Part shown: positions 36,153 through 47,200 of the stretch, piece by piece | How positions within the stretch are numbered: position 1 is the first letter of the stretch | How the letters are laid out: every line of letters starts with the position of its first letter | NCBI GenBank assembly: GCA_943787265.1 | Contig: CALSLT010000009.1 | Coordinates: 124,001-188,000 of the forward strand | Direction of reading: 5' to 3' | Length of the DNA stretch: 64,000 bases | Origin: an uncultured Planctomycetaceae bacterium | GTDB lineage: Bacteria > Planctomycetota > Planctomycetia > Planctomycetales > Planctomycetaceae | Made by a program: the position numbers and the translations under genes | The notes under the pieces: model-generated | Databases searched by the model: none | The model's input: the letters and a program-made list of their open reading frames with translations, nothing else | Told to the model about the DNA's origin: nothing

Positions 36153-37282
36153 AAAAATCATTCCAGACAGAGCGAAGCATGAACTGAATTCGTCACTTCA
36201 ATTGAATCATGAGAAGTCAATCACGAACAGGTCATGGAGTACACAAAGGTGTTCAACTGGAAGCTCTCGAAAGAGCTGAAAGCTCGTGTGAGCCGGGTTT
36301 CGCAAAAGCCAAACAGTGGATCAGGTTCCAACCGCTTGAGACGTCGTGCGAGCAGTCTGTCGACCGCAACCGGTGACCAGAAAGTACCGGTTAAAAATTG
36401 CCTTTGGAAACGGAAAAGAACGTCCGATCCGAGGTAAACGCGAGAGGGTGAGGCTTAACAATCCACCTCAGCAGAACAGGTCTAAAACTCGGGCAAAACG
36501 AATCCAAGCCACGAGATTGAGACCGGCCTTCAGTGATTCCCGAAAAGCAGCATTGCATGCCGCAACCGTTTGAAAGTCGGTTGGCGCTGGAAAACGCCAA
36601 GGTTCTACCGGGCGATCTGTTACCCAGTATCCAGAGTATCGTTCTTCAGCAGCTCTGCAACTCACAGAAACAGGCCAGTGCTGAATCAAGCACAAGCAAT
36701 GAGTAGAGAAACCGCCGATGGGATGCAGTCGTTTTGCAAAACCGGAACTTTACCTTCAAAGCTTTGCAGTAACCTAAGGACGCGACTAAGTGATTGTCCC
36801 GAAAAGATGAGCCTGCATTCGATCAGTCGTTCGTACATTGAAGACTGAGACAGTCAGTGAGTCAACAGACACACGATTTTCAGGGCTAAGCCAACCTATG
36901 AGTGAATCCGCTCTAAGCCGGAAACGTTGAGTTCGAAAGTGGCGGCAATCGAGTAAGCACGAGAACGACGTGGAACCCGGATTCAACTCCCTCAGGCATC
37001 GATTGTTGGTTGGGTGCTAACGTCTACCCAGAGATCCAACAGGTGAGGAAGGCAACAGTACTCAGAGGTTCGCGGCATCTTAACCCGAATGTTGATCGTG
37101 TCAATTCAAGTCTTCCACCCTCTTTCGCAGCATTTTGAGCATAAATGGGGATACTACATTCCTTGACGACGGTGGGTCTGAATCTGTGACTGACCTGTCG
37201 AATTGTGATAACCGATATCCGGTTGAATCGATCCGGCGGGCTCACCTTATTAAGCGGGCAGTTGCCCAACGCCAAAGGGTGA
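36153..37282. other. 1.1-kb noncoding region between rho and cstA
   Basis: It lies upstream of rho and downstream of cstA (both minus strand), so it may hold a long rho leader. Two clear hairpins are visible: AGCTCT-cgaa-AGAGCT (36262-36277) and AACCGGT...ACCGGTT (36368-36392), the first with a 4-nt loop. Neither has a T-tract in the sense needed for a terminator. Short open frames on both strands lack recognisable domains. No tRNA, IS or CRISPR is seen. Confidence 0.4.
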
Positions 37283-39199
37283 TTAACAGTTTGGTCCACT
37301 CGAACCGTCTGCTCCCGCAAGAGCTGGCTTCACGAGCGGCGGCAAGCCTTCCTCAACGACACCTTTTACACGCGGCAGCAGAAGCAGCGCTTCAACGATC
37401 ATCCAGAGCTGGATTCCAAGAATTGCGAAGCCCGTCCAAAGCAGATGCGTCTGCTCCTTGTGATACCAGCCGCTTTCTGAGTTGAACATCTGCCAGAGCA
37501 TTGCCCAGGCGGGCATGATCAGCATGATGGTCATCGGAATGGCGACAAACCAGACCGGCCGGCCTCGTCGCCAGAGATAGAACATCGTCACCATGAAGGC
37601 GAGTCCCGCCAGCAGTTGGTTGGTCGCTCCGAATAACGGCCAGAGAATGAGTCCTCCAGTTCCGGCCGGTTTGCCTTCTGCTGCCGGCATCGCCGCGACG
37701 ATTCCCGCAAGGATCACCGCAAAGCCGGTCGCGACGTACTTATTCTGAAGGGGCTTGATGCGAAGCGTGCCGGCCAGTTCCTGAACGACGTAACGCTGTA
37801 AGCGAGTAGCGCTGTCGAGTGTGGTTGCCGCAAAGCAAGCGACAAGAACGGCGATGACGCTGATGCCAAGTTTCAATGGGATACCAATCGCGGTCAGAAA
37901 GTTCGCGCCGCCATTCACGAAAGCTCCAACTTTGTTCGATAGTTTGAAGTCAGTCCACTTTTTGCCGATGTCGTACTGAGCGTGCCAGGCCGCCGCCCCT
38001 GTTGCCTGTTGACCGTCGGATTCCAAGCGCGCTTCGTATTTGTAGCCACCTCCGGTTGCTGCGTCTTCAACTCGATCGAAACCGCCCATGCCGACGCCGG
38101 CACAACACGCGAGGATGACCATGATCGCCAGCCCGCCTTCCAGCAGCATCGATCCGTAAGCGACGTACTGAGCGTCAGATTCTTTGTCGATCTGCTTGCT
38201 CGTCGTGCCGCTGCTGACCAGGCAGTGAAAACCGCTGCACGCTCCGCACGCAATCGTGATAAAGAGGAACGGCCAGATCGGCGGTGCGTCTGAGGGCAAC
38301 GTTGATGCGATCATCGGGGCACTGTTCTCCAGATTCGCCGTTCCGTTGGCTCCTGCAACGACAACGCCAATCATCAGTAGCACAAGTGCCACGACCAACT
38401 GATGGCTGTTGACGTAGTCTCGCGGCTGAAGCATTACCCAGACGGGAAGCACCGACGCGATGAAACAGTAAACAAGCAAAACGAAAGTCCACATCGTGAT
38501 GACGTTTAAGAAGCCATCTTCACTTAGCCCAAGAGTATTTCGAATAGTCTCAACCGGTGCCGCAACGTCGATGGGGACAACGTAAGCTCCCAGCCAGACG
38601 CAACCGTAGATAACGGCTAACGCTCCCAGCGAAGGTACGAGAATCCCGCCGCCCTTCTTGTACACCCAGAAACCGATCGCGACGGCCAACGGCAGGGATA
38701 TCCATGTCGGAAGAACGCTCTCCGGGTAGTCTTTGAAAATCGATGCAATCACCAGTCCAAAGATGGCTAGCACGACCGTCAGCGCCATGAACAGGATCAC
38801 CAGAAACAGTACGCGGGCTCTTGGGCTGATGAGTCGTCCCGCAACTTCGCCGACAGTTTGGCCTCGATTTCTTAATGAGACGACCAGCGCGCCGAAGTCG
38901 TGAACGGCACCGATGAATATCGAGCCGACAAACACCCAGATCAGCGCTGGCAGCCATCCCCAGAATACGGCGATGGCTGGTCCGACGATTGGTCCAGTGC
39001 CGGCGATGCTGGTGAAATGGTGCCCGAAGATGACCTGCCGCTTCGTCGGTACGAAGTCAACGTCGTCACGCAGTTCGTGGCTCGGCATCACCGTTTCGTC
39101 GTTAAGCTGAAAAATCTTTCGGCTGATCCATCTGCCGTAGGTGTGGTAGGCAATCAAATATCCGACGAACGAGCCCACAGCGATCAAAAGTGTCAGCAT
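37283..39199 (-). CDS. cstA: Carbon starvation protein CstA (peptide/pyruvate transporter family)
   Basis: A 638-residue membrane protein with about 16 hydrophobic segments. The family signature GHHFTSIAGTGPIVGPAIA lies near residues 59-77. Further CstA features are the ALIWVFVGSIFIGAVHDFGA stretch, LVSSGTTSKQIDKESDA, and a C-terminal TMH bundle ending in an extra loop. CstA-type proteins import peptides or pyruvate under carbon limitation. ATG at 39199 has GGAG about 8 nt upstream. It is divergent from csrA across about 690 nt; in E. coli CsrA represses cstA translation, so the pairing is of interest, though the sequence here does not show such control. Confidence 0.9.
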   Translation of the reverse strand: MLTLLIAVGSFVGYLIAYHTYGRWISRKIFQLNDETVMPSHELRDDVDFVPTKRQVIFGHHFTSIAGTGPIVGPAIAVFWGWLPALIWVFVGSIFIGAVHDFGALVVSLRNRGQTVGEVAGRLISPRARVLFLVILFMALTVVLAIFGLVIASIFKDYPESVLPTWISLPLAVAIGFWVYKKGGGILVPSLGALAVIYGCVWLGAYVVPIDVAAPVETIRNTLGLSEDGFLNVITMWTFVLLVYCFIASVLPVWVMLQPRDYVNSHQLVVALVLLMIGVVVAGANGTANLENSAPMIASTLPSDAPPIWPFLFITIACGACSGFHCLVSSGTTSKQIDKESDAQYVAYGSMLLEGGLAIMVILACCAGVGMGGFDRVEDAATGGGYKYEARLESDGQQATGAAAWHAQYDIGKKWTDFKLSNKVGAFVNGGANFLTAIGIPLKLGISVIAVLVACFAATTLDSATRLQRYVVQELAGTLRIKPLQNKYVATGFAVILAGIVAAMPAAEGKPAGTGGLILWPLFGATNQLLAGLAFMVTMFYLWRRGRPVWFVAIPMTIMLIMPAWAMLWQMFNSESGWYHKEQTHLLWTGFAILGIQLWMIVEALLLLPRVKGVVEEGLPPLVKPALAGADGSSGPNC

Positions 39200-39889
39200 C
39201 GAAACAGCTCCGTAGAGTTTCCGGCGAATCCTGCGTCAGGAATTGAAAAGCTGACCTCTGCCTGTGTCTCGTGCGGACCGTCGACCAGGTCGGTGATTGC
39301 CTCAAAGCAATAGATGACTCAAACGGCCCAACCAGATTCGTTCGTAAACTGTCATCAGTGAGACAGATTATGTCCGCGTGGTGTTGGTACAGCTTCGGAG
39401 AAAACCTTACCCAAGCGTCGTCGAGGTCGCAACGAGTCGACTTTGACGCCGTGGGTGATGCGGATTTCAACTTTTCTTCCTGGCCGTTCCAATTCGAGTC
39501 AAGAGTGAGACGGTCAAATGACTTTTGGTAGTTCACCTCGAAATTGCTGCACGAGTATCCGTTTCTCCCGTCACAAACGGAACAGCCGGCACTCGGTTTC
39601 GTCAGTCCTGGTTTTATCAGCGAAACGCGCCCGCGTTACGGCACCTTTGCAGACGATGACGGAATCACGCATTAAACACACATGGTGTGGGAAGATGTCG
39701 GTGCCTTCTGAAAGCCTGCTTTCTCAGGCACACCTCAACGTGGGCCATCGGCCTTCGTGAAGAACGACAGATCGCTCCACACAACGGTTCTGCGTTAGCG
39801 ATTCAGACACGGGCTAAAGCGGTCGAAAACCTGAATCAATTGACGTCTGGTCGTTAGACGCAGTTTCCCCACGAGAAGGAGTTTTGCAG
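39200..39889. other. Divergent noncoding region between cstA and csrA
   Basis: About 690 nt. It must hold the cstA and csrA promoters, but I cannot pick a convincing -35/-10 pair. Minus-strand frames here (about 144 codons) overlap the cstA N-terminus and have no recognisable content. No hairpin with a U-tract, repeat or RNA gene was seen. Confidence 0.35.
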
Positions 39890-40111
39890 ATGCTGGTTTT
39901 GTCCCGACAACGAGATGAGAGCATCATCATTGGCGACAACATCGTGATTACGATTGTCGACATTCGTGGTGACAAGGTCCGACTGGGTATCGAAGCTCCT
40001 AAAGAGGTGCCCGTGCATCGGCAGGAAGTTTACGAGGCGATCCAGCGCGAACGGACTCAGAGCGAATCTGAGGAGAAGGTCGCCGACGATTCCGCATCGC
40101 CGTCGACGTAG
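39890..40111 (+). CDS. csrA: Carbon storage regulator CsrA
   Basis: 73 residues starting [20 protein letters not shown], the canonical CsrA N-terminus with the RNA-binding strand and Arg, then [23 protein letters not shown], the second RNA-contact strand. A short acidic/Ser tail follows ([17 protein letters not shown]). ATG at 39890 has AAGGAG 8 nt upstream; the TTG at 39884 used by a longer frame is rejected. CsrA is a dimeric translational repressor binding GGA loops in leaders. It precedes the flagellin gene by about 790 nt, and flagellin mRNA is a classic CsrA target, often with FliW as antagonist, but no FliW gene is visible here. Confidence 0.95.
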   Translation: MLVLSRQRDESIIIGDNIVITIVDIRGDKVRLGIEAPKEVPVHRQEVYEAIQRERTQSESEEKVADDSASPST

Positions 40112-40899
40112 AAGCAGCGTTGAATCATCTGCGTCGTTTGCCTGACTACTTTTTATAGGACGGGCTCGACACCTTGGCCGTTCGACGTGCAGAGCGGACT
40201 TCCAAAAGTGATAGATGCCGACGGGCCGGCTAATGCTCGATGATCAAAAGGCTCTTAACAATCGGGTTCAGAGCCTCTCAAGGATCCCGCAAACGAGGGA
40301 TCACTTCAGACGCCAGGCGACACCGTTAAGTCGCCCATAGCTTCTCTGGTTTCACGCTGAAACCGCGTCTGGCTGCTCACCACTGCTCAACGGTGAGGCA
40401 AATCCCCGCTGCTCATCAGGCATTGCTCTGGACGGGCCCTGAATTCCACAGTTGCTCCACTTAAACATCTGCGCGTGCGTATTTCCTGACCGATAGTGAC
40501 AACGATGATCCGAAGAAATTCGGGATTCGATTCGGTTATGGAGAAGGGCTTTCGAGACGGCTGACACAACTTGCTGGACTCATTCAGCAAAACGATCGGT
40601 CAGGTGAATCGAAACGAGGCAGTGGCAGGAGCCAAACAGATCACTCGGGATGTTCCCCAGCGATCGACGCCCCGAACAGGAGATTTCTGTCTGAGCCAGA
40701 TGTTCCACGGTGTGGAAGCTGGCGGATTGACTGACACCACAGAAGACACATTGGAACAACTTTCTCAGACACCAGGGATTCAACTGTCCGAGGCACTTCG
40801 AAACAACCACTGATCAGCTTCGTCAAACGACGGATTCAATTCAGTGGTTGCGGGAGAGCCAGGGAACACCAAAGGTCACTTTAGGAAAGGCATATTGCC
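40112..40899. other. Noncoding region between csrA and flagellin
   Basis: 788 nt on the plus strand. It includes a cluster of five small perfect hairpins (40249-40397, listed separately) and, near the flagellin start, ACGGA (40830-40834), AGGGA (40861-40865) and the SD AGGAAAGG (40883-40890). A TTG-initiated 80-codon frame (40571-40813) has no recognisable content and is not called. No sigma-28-type promoter was found. Confidence 0.45.
40249..40397 (+). ncRNA. Candidate structured RNA between csrA and flagellin
   Basis: Five short perfect inverted repeats follow in a row: AGGCTCT/AGAGCCT (40249/40270), GATCCC/GGGATC (40283/40297), GGCGAC/GTCGCC (40316/40330), GGTTTCA-cgc-TGAAACC (40348-40364) and CTCACC/GGTGAG (40376/40392). 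The third to fifth are separated by only 10-15 nt. Loops do not carry GGA, so it is not a simple CsrB-type sponge. The strand is assumed from csrA and flagellin; an sRNA, a leader element or a 3' UTR of csrA are all possible. No known family is recognised. Confidence 0.4.
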
Positions 40900-42696
40900 A
40901 TGACGCGGATCGCAACTAACGTTGGAACAACTCGAGGCCTTCGAAACCTCAACAAAGCAAACAATTCTCTCGACAGCGCTTTGCAGCGATTGTCGACGGG
41001 CTCGCAGATCAACAGCGGGGCCGACAACCCTTCTGGCCTGATCGCTGGCGAGAAACTCAAACTGCAGGTCACCACGATCGAGCAGTCAATTAAGAACAGC
41101 AACCGAGCCAGTAACGTCATCGCGACTGCTGACGGTGCTCTCGGCGAAATTGGCGGCCTGCTCAACCAGGTCCGTGGTCTGGTTCAGGAAGGCCTCAACA
41201 GTGGAGCCCTCTCTGACACGGAAATCGAAGCGAACCAGCTTCAGATCGACGCGGCTCTGTCAGCCATCAACCGAATCTCAGCCAACACCACTTTCGGTGG
41301 CGACAAGCTGATCGACGGCTCAAAGGGCTACAACACTCAGATTTCATCTGCCAACTCGGCCAAGCTGAACGACTTCCAGGTCAACGAACTCTTCTTCGGC
41401 TCCAGCTCGAGCGTCGCCGTCAACGCGACCATCGACACTGCCGCTGAACAGGGTTCGCTGACACAGGCCGGCAACATCCGTCTCGACACAACTCTCGAAG
41501 TTGGCGGCAAAGACGGTAACCAGGTTCTATTCTTCGACGCAGGTGCGTCGCTGGACAATGTCTCGACAGCAATCAACGCTGTTTCGGACGCAACGGGGGT
41601 TTCAGCCGCCGTTTCAGGCACTAATACCGCTGGAACAGGAACATCAACTGCTACAACCAATGGTGGTACTGACACGGTTGCCTTTGCAGAAGTAGGTAAC
41701 CAGATCGGTTCTGCCGACGTAGTTACAGTCACGTATACACAGGGTGCAGCCAACGCCGCAACTTCTGTATCAAGTGTCACTGGTGCAGGCACAGGTGCGA
41801 TCACGATTTCTATCGAACTGGGCGCTGATGGAGCTGGTGACTCGGATGTAACGGCAGACGACATTGAAGCCGCTGTTGTCGCCAGTACCGAGGCGAGTGC
41901 TTTGGTGAGTGCAACTGCCACTGATACTGGCGACATCTTCGAAGCCGCCGATGGTGGGGTTGCTGTTTCCACGAGCAAGGCTACGGAAACGCTAACGTTG
42001 ACAAGCACCGATTTCGGTTCGTCTGCCTTCGTCGAAGTCAACGTGCTCAGCGGTGCCTTTGATACCCTCGACGCTTCAAGCACAGCTGTTAGCCGAGACG
42101 AAGGTACTGACATTGTGGCGACCATCAACGGCTCAAAAGCCTACGGTGATGGCCTGCGTGCTTCACTGAAGACCGCAACACTCGACGTCAGCCTGACGTT
42201 CGATTCAGCTGCCAACACGGATTCCAACACGACATCGTTCAGCGTGACCGGTGGCGGTTCTAACTTCCAGATTGGTGAAGAAGTTTCAGCCAACGGTCAG
42301 GTCGGCATCGGCATCGAAGCGGTCAACACCGCTCGACTCGGTGGCCTGAGCGGGAAGCTGTACGAACTCGGCACCGGCGGCGGCAAAAGCCTGCTGGATG
42401 TTGGGCCGAGCGTTCAAGGCAGTGCCTTGGTCGACATCGTCGACGAAGCTCTGGACCGAGTCTCGACTCTTCGAGGCCGATTGGGAGCCATCCAGAAGAA
42501 CGTCATCGAAACCAACGTCGCAACTCTGGGTGTGGCTCTGGAAAACATTTCCGAAGCACGAAGCCAGATCGTCGACACAGACTTCGCAGTCGAAACTGCC
42601 AACCTGACCAAGTCTCAGATTCTGAGCCAGGCTGGTATCTCGGTCTTGTCAATCGCGAACCAGCAACCACAGCAGGTTCTCTCACTGCTCGGCTAG
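40900..42696 (+). CDS. fliC: Flagellin
   Basis: 598 residues. The N-terminal D0/D1 helices are clear (TTRGLRNLNKANNSLDSALQ, RLSTGSQINSGADNPSGLI), as is the C-terminal mirror (EALDRVSTLRGRLGAIQ, FAVETANLTKSQILSQAG, ending QQPQQVLSLLG). Between about 160 and 480 lies a Thr/Ala/Ser/Gly-rich variable domain, longer than in minimal flagellins. The protein polymerises into the filament and is exported through the FlhA gate. The SD is AGGAAAGG about 9 nt ahead of the ATG. ANGGA motifs in the leader could bind CsrA. A strong terminator follows at 42774. Expression by the FliA-like sigma factor is expected from family knowledge, but no matching promoter was found. Confidence 0.95.
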   Translation: MTRIATNVGTTRGLRNLNKANNSLDSALQRLSTGSQINSGADNPSGLIAGEKLKLQVTTIEQSIKNSNRASNVIATADGALGEIGGLLNQVRGLVQEGLNSGALSDTEIEANQLQIDAALSAINRISANTTFGGDKLIDGSKGYNTQISSANSAKLNDFQVNELFFGSSSSVAVNATIDTAAEQGSLTQAGNIRLDTTLEVGGKDGNQVLFFDAGASLDNVSTAINAVSDATGVSAAVSGTNTAGTGTSTATTNGGTDTVAFAEVGNQIGSADVVTVTYTQGAANAATSVSSVTGAGTGAITISIELGADGAGDSDVTADDIEAAVVASTEASALVSATATDTGDIFEAADGGVAVSTSKATETLTLTSTDFGSSAFVEVNVLSGAFDTLDASSTAVSRDEGTDIVATINGSKAYGDGLRASLKTATLDVSLTFDSAANTDSNTTSFSVTGGGSNFQIGEEVSANGQVGIGIEAVNTARLGGLSGKLYELGTGGGKSLLDVGPSVQGSALVDIVDEALDRVSTLRGRLGAIQKNVIETNVATLGVALENISEARSQIVDTDFAVETANLTKSQILSQAGISVLSIANQQPQQVLSLLG

Positions 42697-42773
42697 TCGT
42701 TCCCCGACGAACCACAGGTCGTTACAAAGGAGTCACCTTTCTCCGGCGTAACAATCCACAGTGACCTGATTGC

Positions 42774-42807
42774 GACGCCCTGGAATTTTCCAGGGCGTCG
42801 TTTTTTT
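42774..42807 (+). terminator. Intrinsic terminator of flagellin
   Basis: A perfect 11-bp stem (GACGCCCTGGA 42774-42784 with TCCAGGGCGTC 42789-42799, 4-nt loop) is followed by G and T7. It is 77 nt behind the flagellin stop. Confidence 0.95.
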
Positions 42808-42827
42808 GTGCCTGTCCAACTTCGACG

Positions 42828-44249
42828 TCACGCCAGTACGTCCTTGACGATTTCGCCGTGAACGTCAGTCAGTCGATACTGGCGACCTTTGAACTTGAAC
42901 GTCAGCTTCTTGTGGTCGATGCCCAGGCAATGCTGGATCGTGGCGTTCAGGTCGTGAACGTGGACTGGCTTGTCGACGACGTTGTACGAGAAGTCGTCGG
43001 TCGATCCGTAGGTCATGCCGGAGTTGATGCCGCCGCCCGCCAGCCACATCGTGAAACATCGTCCGTGATGATCACGGCCGTAGTTATTGCTTTCGAGTTT
43101 TCCCTGGCTGTAGATCGTGCGGCCAAACTCGCCGCCCCACACAATCAGCGTGTCGTCGAGCAGGCCTCGCTGCTTGAGATCTTTGATCAACGCAGCACAC
43201 GGCTGATCAACATCCCGGCACTGCAGACGCAGGTCGCTCGGCAGGTTGTAATGCTGATCCCAGCCTCGGTGGTAAAGCTGGATAAACCGCACGCCGCGTT
43301 CAGCCATCCGCCGAGCCTGCAGGCAGTTCGCGGCAAACGTCCCCGACCGGCGAGCATCGACACCATACATGTCGAACGTCTCTTTCGTTTCCCCGCTGAG
43401 GTCTGTCAGCTCCGGAACCGATGTCTGCATTCGGTTGGCGAGTTCGAACTGAGCAATCCGCGTGTTGATTTCAGGATCGCCAGCGACCTCAAATTGTTTC
43501 CGATTGAGCTGAGCAAGGCCGTCCAGCATACGCCGGCGCGTCGCGGCATCAATTCCTGGCGGATTCGAAAGATAAAGCACTGGATCGCCCGACGATCGAA
43601 AACTCACTCCCTGATGATTTGACGGCAGAAACGCAGAACCCCACAACCGACTGTGCAGAGGATCGTCCGGTCTGGCCGCGCTGCCTCGTGAAAGCAGCAC
43701 GACAAATGCCGGTAGATTCTCATTCTCGCTTCCCAGCCCGTAAGTCAGCCACGAACCCATACTCGGCCGTCCCGGCTGCTGATGACCCGTTTGTAGATAC
43801 GTCACAGCTGGATCGTGATTGATCGCTTCGGTATGCAGCGACTTGATGAAACAGACGTCGTCGGAGACTTCGCCAAGATGGGGCAGCAGTTCACTCAGCG
43901 CCGCCCCGGACTGTCCATGACGGCGAAACTTGAAGACAGACGACGCAACCGGAAACGACTTCTGTTTAGACGTCATTCCAGTCAGCCGCTGATTCATACG
44001 AACCGAAGCCGGCAGTTCGGTTCCCTGCAGTTTCGATAACTGCGGCTTTTCATCGAACAGGTCCATTTGAGAAGGACCACCGTGCATAAACAGGTAGATA
44101 ACCCGCTTCGCTCGCTGCTCCTTTGCAGACGGACCGGCCAGCAGTTCAGGATTCAACAACGAAGCCAGGGCGGCAGTTCCAACACCCGTCGCCGAGTGGC
44201 CCAGAAACTGCCGTCGCTCCAGCATCGAATGTTCAATTTGCAGAGCCAT
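42828..44249 (-). CDS. DUF1501 protein (sulfatase-like fold)
   Basis: 473 residues. A twin-arginine-like leader ([20 protein letters not shown], near 10-30) predicts Tat export. The body matches DUF1501: [53 protein letters not shown], and WGGEFGRT with [19 protein letters not shown]. These His/Asp-rich motifs lie in an alkaline phosphatase/sulfatase-like core where they would bind metal, although no enzyme activity is established for the family. It starts 23 nt after the PSCyt1/DUF1553 gene ends, in the same direction; this pair is one of the most characteristic operons of Planctomycetes. The partner cytochrome-type protein suggests a role at the cell surface in polymer or sulfated-substrate breakdown. 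Confidence 0.95.
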   Translation of the reverse strand: MALQIEHSMLERRQFLGHSATGVGTAALASLLNPELLAGPSAKEQRAKRVIYLFMHGGPSQMDLFDEKPQLSKLQGTELPASVRMNQRLTGMTSKQKSFPVASSVFKFRRHGQSGAALSELLPHLGEVSDDVCFIKSLHTEAINHDPAVTYLQTGHQQPGRPSMGSWLTYGLGSENENLPAFVVLLSRGSAARPDDPLHSRLWGSAFLPSNHQGVSFRSSGDPVLYLSNPPGIDAATRRRMLDGLAQLNRKQFEVAGDPEINTRIAQFELANRMQTSVPELTDLSGETKETFDMYGVDARRSGTFAANCLQARRMAERGVRFIQLYHRGWDQHYNLPSDLRLQCRDVDQPCAALIKDLKQRGLLDDTLIVWGGEFGRTIYSQGKLESNNYGRDHHGRCFTMWLAGGGINSGMTYGSTDDFSYNVVDKPVHVHDLNATIQHCLGIDHKKLTFKFKGRQYRLTDVHGEIVKDVLA

Positions 44250-44272
44250 TGCGTCGCCTCAGCCCAGGTTTA

Positions 44273-47200
44273 TCAGCGTTTGGTAACCGTTTCGTCCAAA
44301 GTCAGAATCATGCTGGCAACCGTCGTCCATGCAGCTAAAGACGCTACGTCGAGCGATTGGTTGCGTTTCGAATCGCCAACGCCCAGCAATCGCTCGGCAT
44401 CATCCGGCTTTTTCAAATAGGCGGTCTTCAGATACTCAAAAACGTCGAGCAGAATCTTGATCTCATCGTTCGTGGGCTTGCGCGCTGTCGCCAATCGAAA
44501 CGCCAGCTCTACTCGGGCCGAATTGTTGTCCGTTGACGAGGTCATCATTCGCTCGGCGAGTTTACGCGAAGCCTCAACAAACGTCGGATCATTCATCAGA
44601 GCCAGAGCCTGCAGCGGTGTGTTGGTCTGTGAGCGCTCTGCCGTGCACGTTTCACGAGTCGGAGCGTTGAAAACGAGCATGTTCGGTGGCGGCGATTGAC
44701 GCTTCCAGAACGTGTACAGGCTTCGGCGATAAAGCGAGTCGCCTTTGTCTGGAACATATTCACTGTCTCCGTCGTACGTCACCGCCTTCCAAAGTCCCGA
44801 CGGTTGGTAAGGTTTCACCGATGGCCCGCCGATCTTCTCGACCAGTAATCCACTGATTGCCAGAGCGTTGTCGCGGAGCATTTCGGCTCTCATACGAAAG
44901 CGAGGTCCTCGAGCCAGCAACCGATTCTCCGGATCATTGGCGAATGACTCCGACGGAGCGTTTGATGTCTGTCGATACGTTGCCGACGTGACGATCAACT
45001 TCAAAACGTGCTGAATGTTCCAGCCACTTTCCACCAGTTCGACAGCCAGCCAGTCAAGCAGTTCTGGATGACTCGGCCACTCTCCTTGAGTTCCGAAATC
45101 GTCAACCGTCTTGACGATGCCTACTCCGAACGACTGCTGCCAGAGCCGGTTGACGGTCACTCTTGCCGTCAACGGATGCGCGGGATTCACCAGCCACTTA
45201 GCCAGATCAAGACGGTTAAGCGGTGACGGAACGCCAGCTTCCGACTCATCGTCGGCCGATGCGAATCCAGGAAACCCTGGCGTTACTTTTTCACCGGGCT
45301 GGTCGTACTCGCCGCGGAGAAGCACGAATGCTTGTCGTGGCTTTTCCGACTCCTGCATCACCATTGTCGTGGGAATGCTCTTTGCCAGATAAGTTGCTTC
45401 TTTACGAAGACGGTCAAGCCCTGCCGTCAACTCAGTAGCGCGACTGTCGGCACGGTGCGAAAGAAACCATGTTCGAAGTTTTCGCTTCAGAGGCTCACTT
45501 CGCTTGTTCGCAGGCTTCGACAACACTCCACGAATCAACTGTGAACTGACCAGCTTCGATACTTCCGCATCACTCAGTTGCCGATCGTAAATACGTACGT
45601 CGTCGACCAGCCCCTTCAGCGATGCACTCGCTTGTCGACGTCCGACTCGGAGTGGCTCAGAATTTCGAATCGTTCCCGTCAGAGAGTCGTGAACGATCTC
45701 GACCGTCTCCGGCTCGCCATCGACGTAAACGGTCACTCCCTTCGCTTTGCCCGACCCATCGTAGGTCATCATCAAGTGCTGCCACTGTCGAGTCGGGATT
45801 GAAGACTTTGTTACAACGCGAATCGCATTTCGGTTCCAGGCGTGAACCAGGTCGACGATTGCCTTTCCTTTTCGAAGCGTGATATCGAAGCCTCGCATCT
45901 CGTTGGCGTCGTCCATTTTCGAGACAATGCAACCGGCACTTTCTGCTCGCACCCACGTCCCAAAGGAAAACGCGTCGTCGTGATCGAAATCGCCGACTTT
46001 CGAGAAGCTGACGCACCCGTCACCGTTTAACTTTACGGCGTTGCCGATCAGACCTGCCGTAACGCCGACGGACCCGGTCGTTTGTGCTGACGCAAAAGTC
46101 GTGTCCAGGGAAAGGTGAGAAACCAGGGCGGCTGTGTCCTTGTCAGGAAGGCTGTCAATCGCGGTTGCTTCCCAGACTGCCTGCTCAATATCGAGTTGCT
46201 TCTTGACGGCTGCGAATTCCCGTTCCGCCGAAGCAACTTTGCGACGAGTCATGTTCAGTCGATTCTGAAGTTCTTCTGCCAGAACTTTCAGCGTCGGTGT
46301 TGAGTTGCCACCGCTGCCACTCAACCCTCGTTCGGGCACGTTGTTGAAGAAGGCAAAGAACCGGTAAAAGTCTTTCTGCGAAATCGGATCGTACTTGTGG
46401 TCGTGGCAACGTGCGCAGCCTACGGTCAGTCCCATCCAGACTGTGGCTGTGGTGTCGGCCCGGTCGACGACGTACTCGATGCGAAATTCTTCTTCGATGA
46501 TGCCGGTCTCGTTGTTGACCATGTGGTTGCGATTGAATCCAGTGGCAATCTTTTGAGCGATCGTCGAGTTCGGCAGCAGGTCGCCGGCCAGTTGCTCAAT
46601 CGTAAACTGATCGAACGGCATGTTTTTGTTGAACGCGTTGATGACCCAGTCACGCCACGGCCACATCGTTCGATCGTTGTCGGTGAAGTAGCCATTGGTG
46701 TCGGCATAGCGGGCGGCGTCGAGCCAACTGACCGCCATGTGCTCGCCGTAGCGAGGTGACTTAAGCAGTCGATCGATCAGCTCGGAGTATGCTACTTCCG
46801 CGTTTTGTTCGAATGCTTTCTCGAAGGCGATAACTTCTTCAACCGTCGGAGTCAGGCCGGTCAGGTCGAGTGACACACGACGGATCAGCATTGCCGCGTC
46901 TGCTTCGGTCGAAGGTTTCTGCTTCTCCCGGTCGAGCCTTGCCAGCACAAAAGAATCGATCGAATTCTTCGGCCAGGATGGATCGGCGACGTCCGGTATT
47001 GCGGCCCTCTTTGGGGAAATGAACGACCAGTGAGTCTGGTATTCTGCGCCGTTCTGAATCCATCGACGCAGGATGTCGATCTCTTCGTCAGTCAATGCCG
47101 GACCGGAGTCAAGTGGCGGCATCCGCTCGTCATCATCCTTGGACAACACGCGCCGAATTAATTCGCTGCCCATTGGTTCGCCCGGAACGATCGCTCGATG

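Noticed and set aside
39102..39536. 144-codon minus-strand frame upstream of cstA
   Set aside because: Overlaps the cstA N-terminus out of frame; no recognisable content.
40571..40813. 80-codon frame between csrA and flagellin
   Set aside because: TTG start without SD, no recognisable features.
41337..42128. 263-codon minus-strand frame in the flagellin variable domain
   Set aside because: It is an antisense shadow of a Thr/Ala/Ser-rich region; no SD or recognisable domain.
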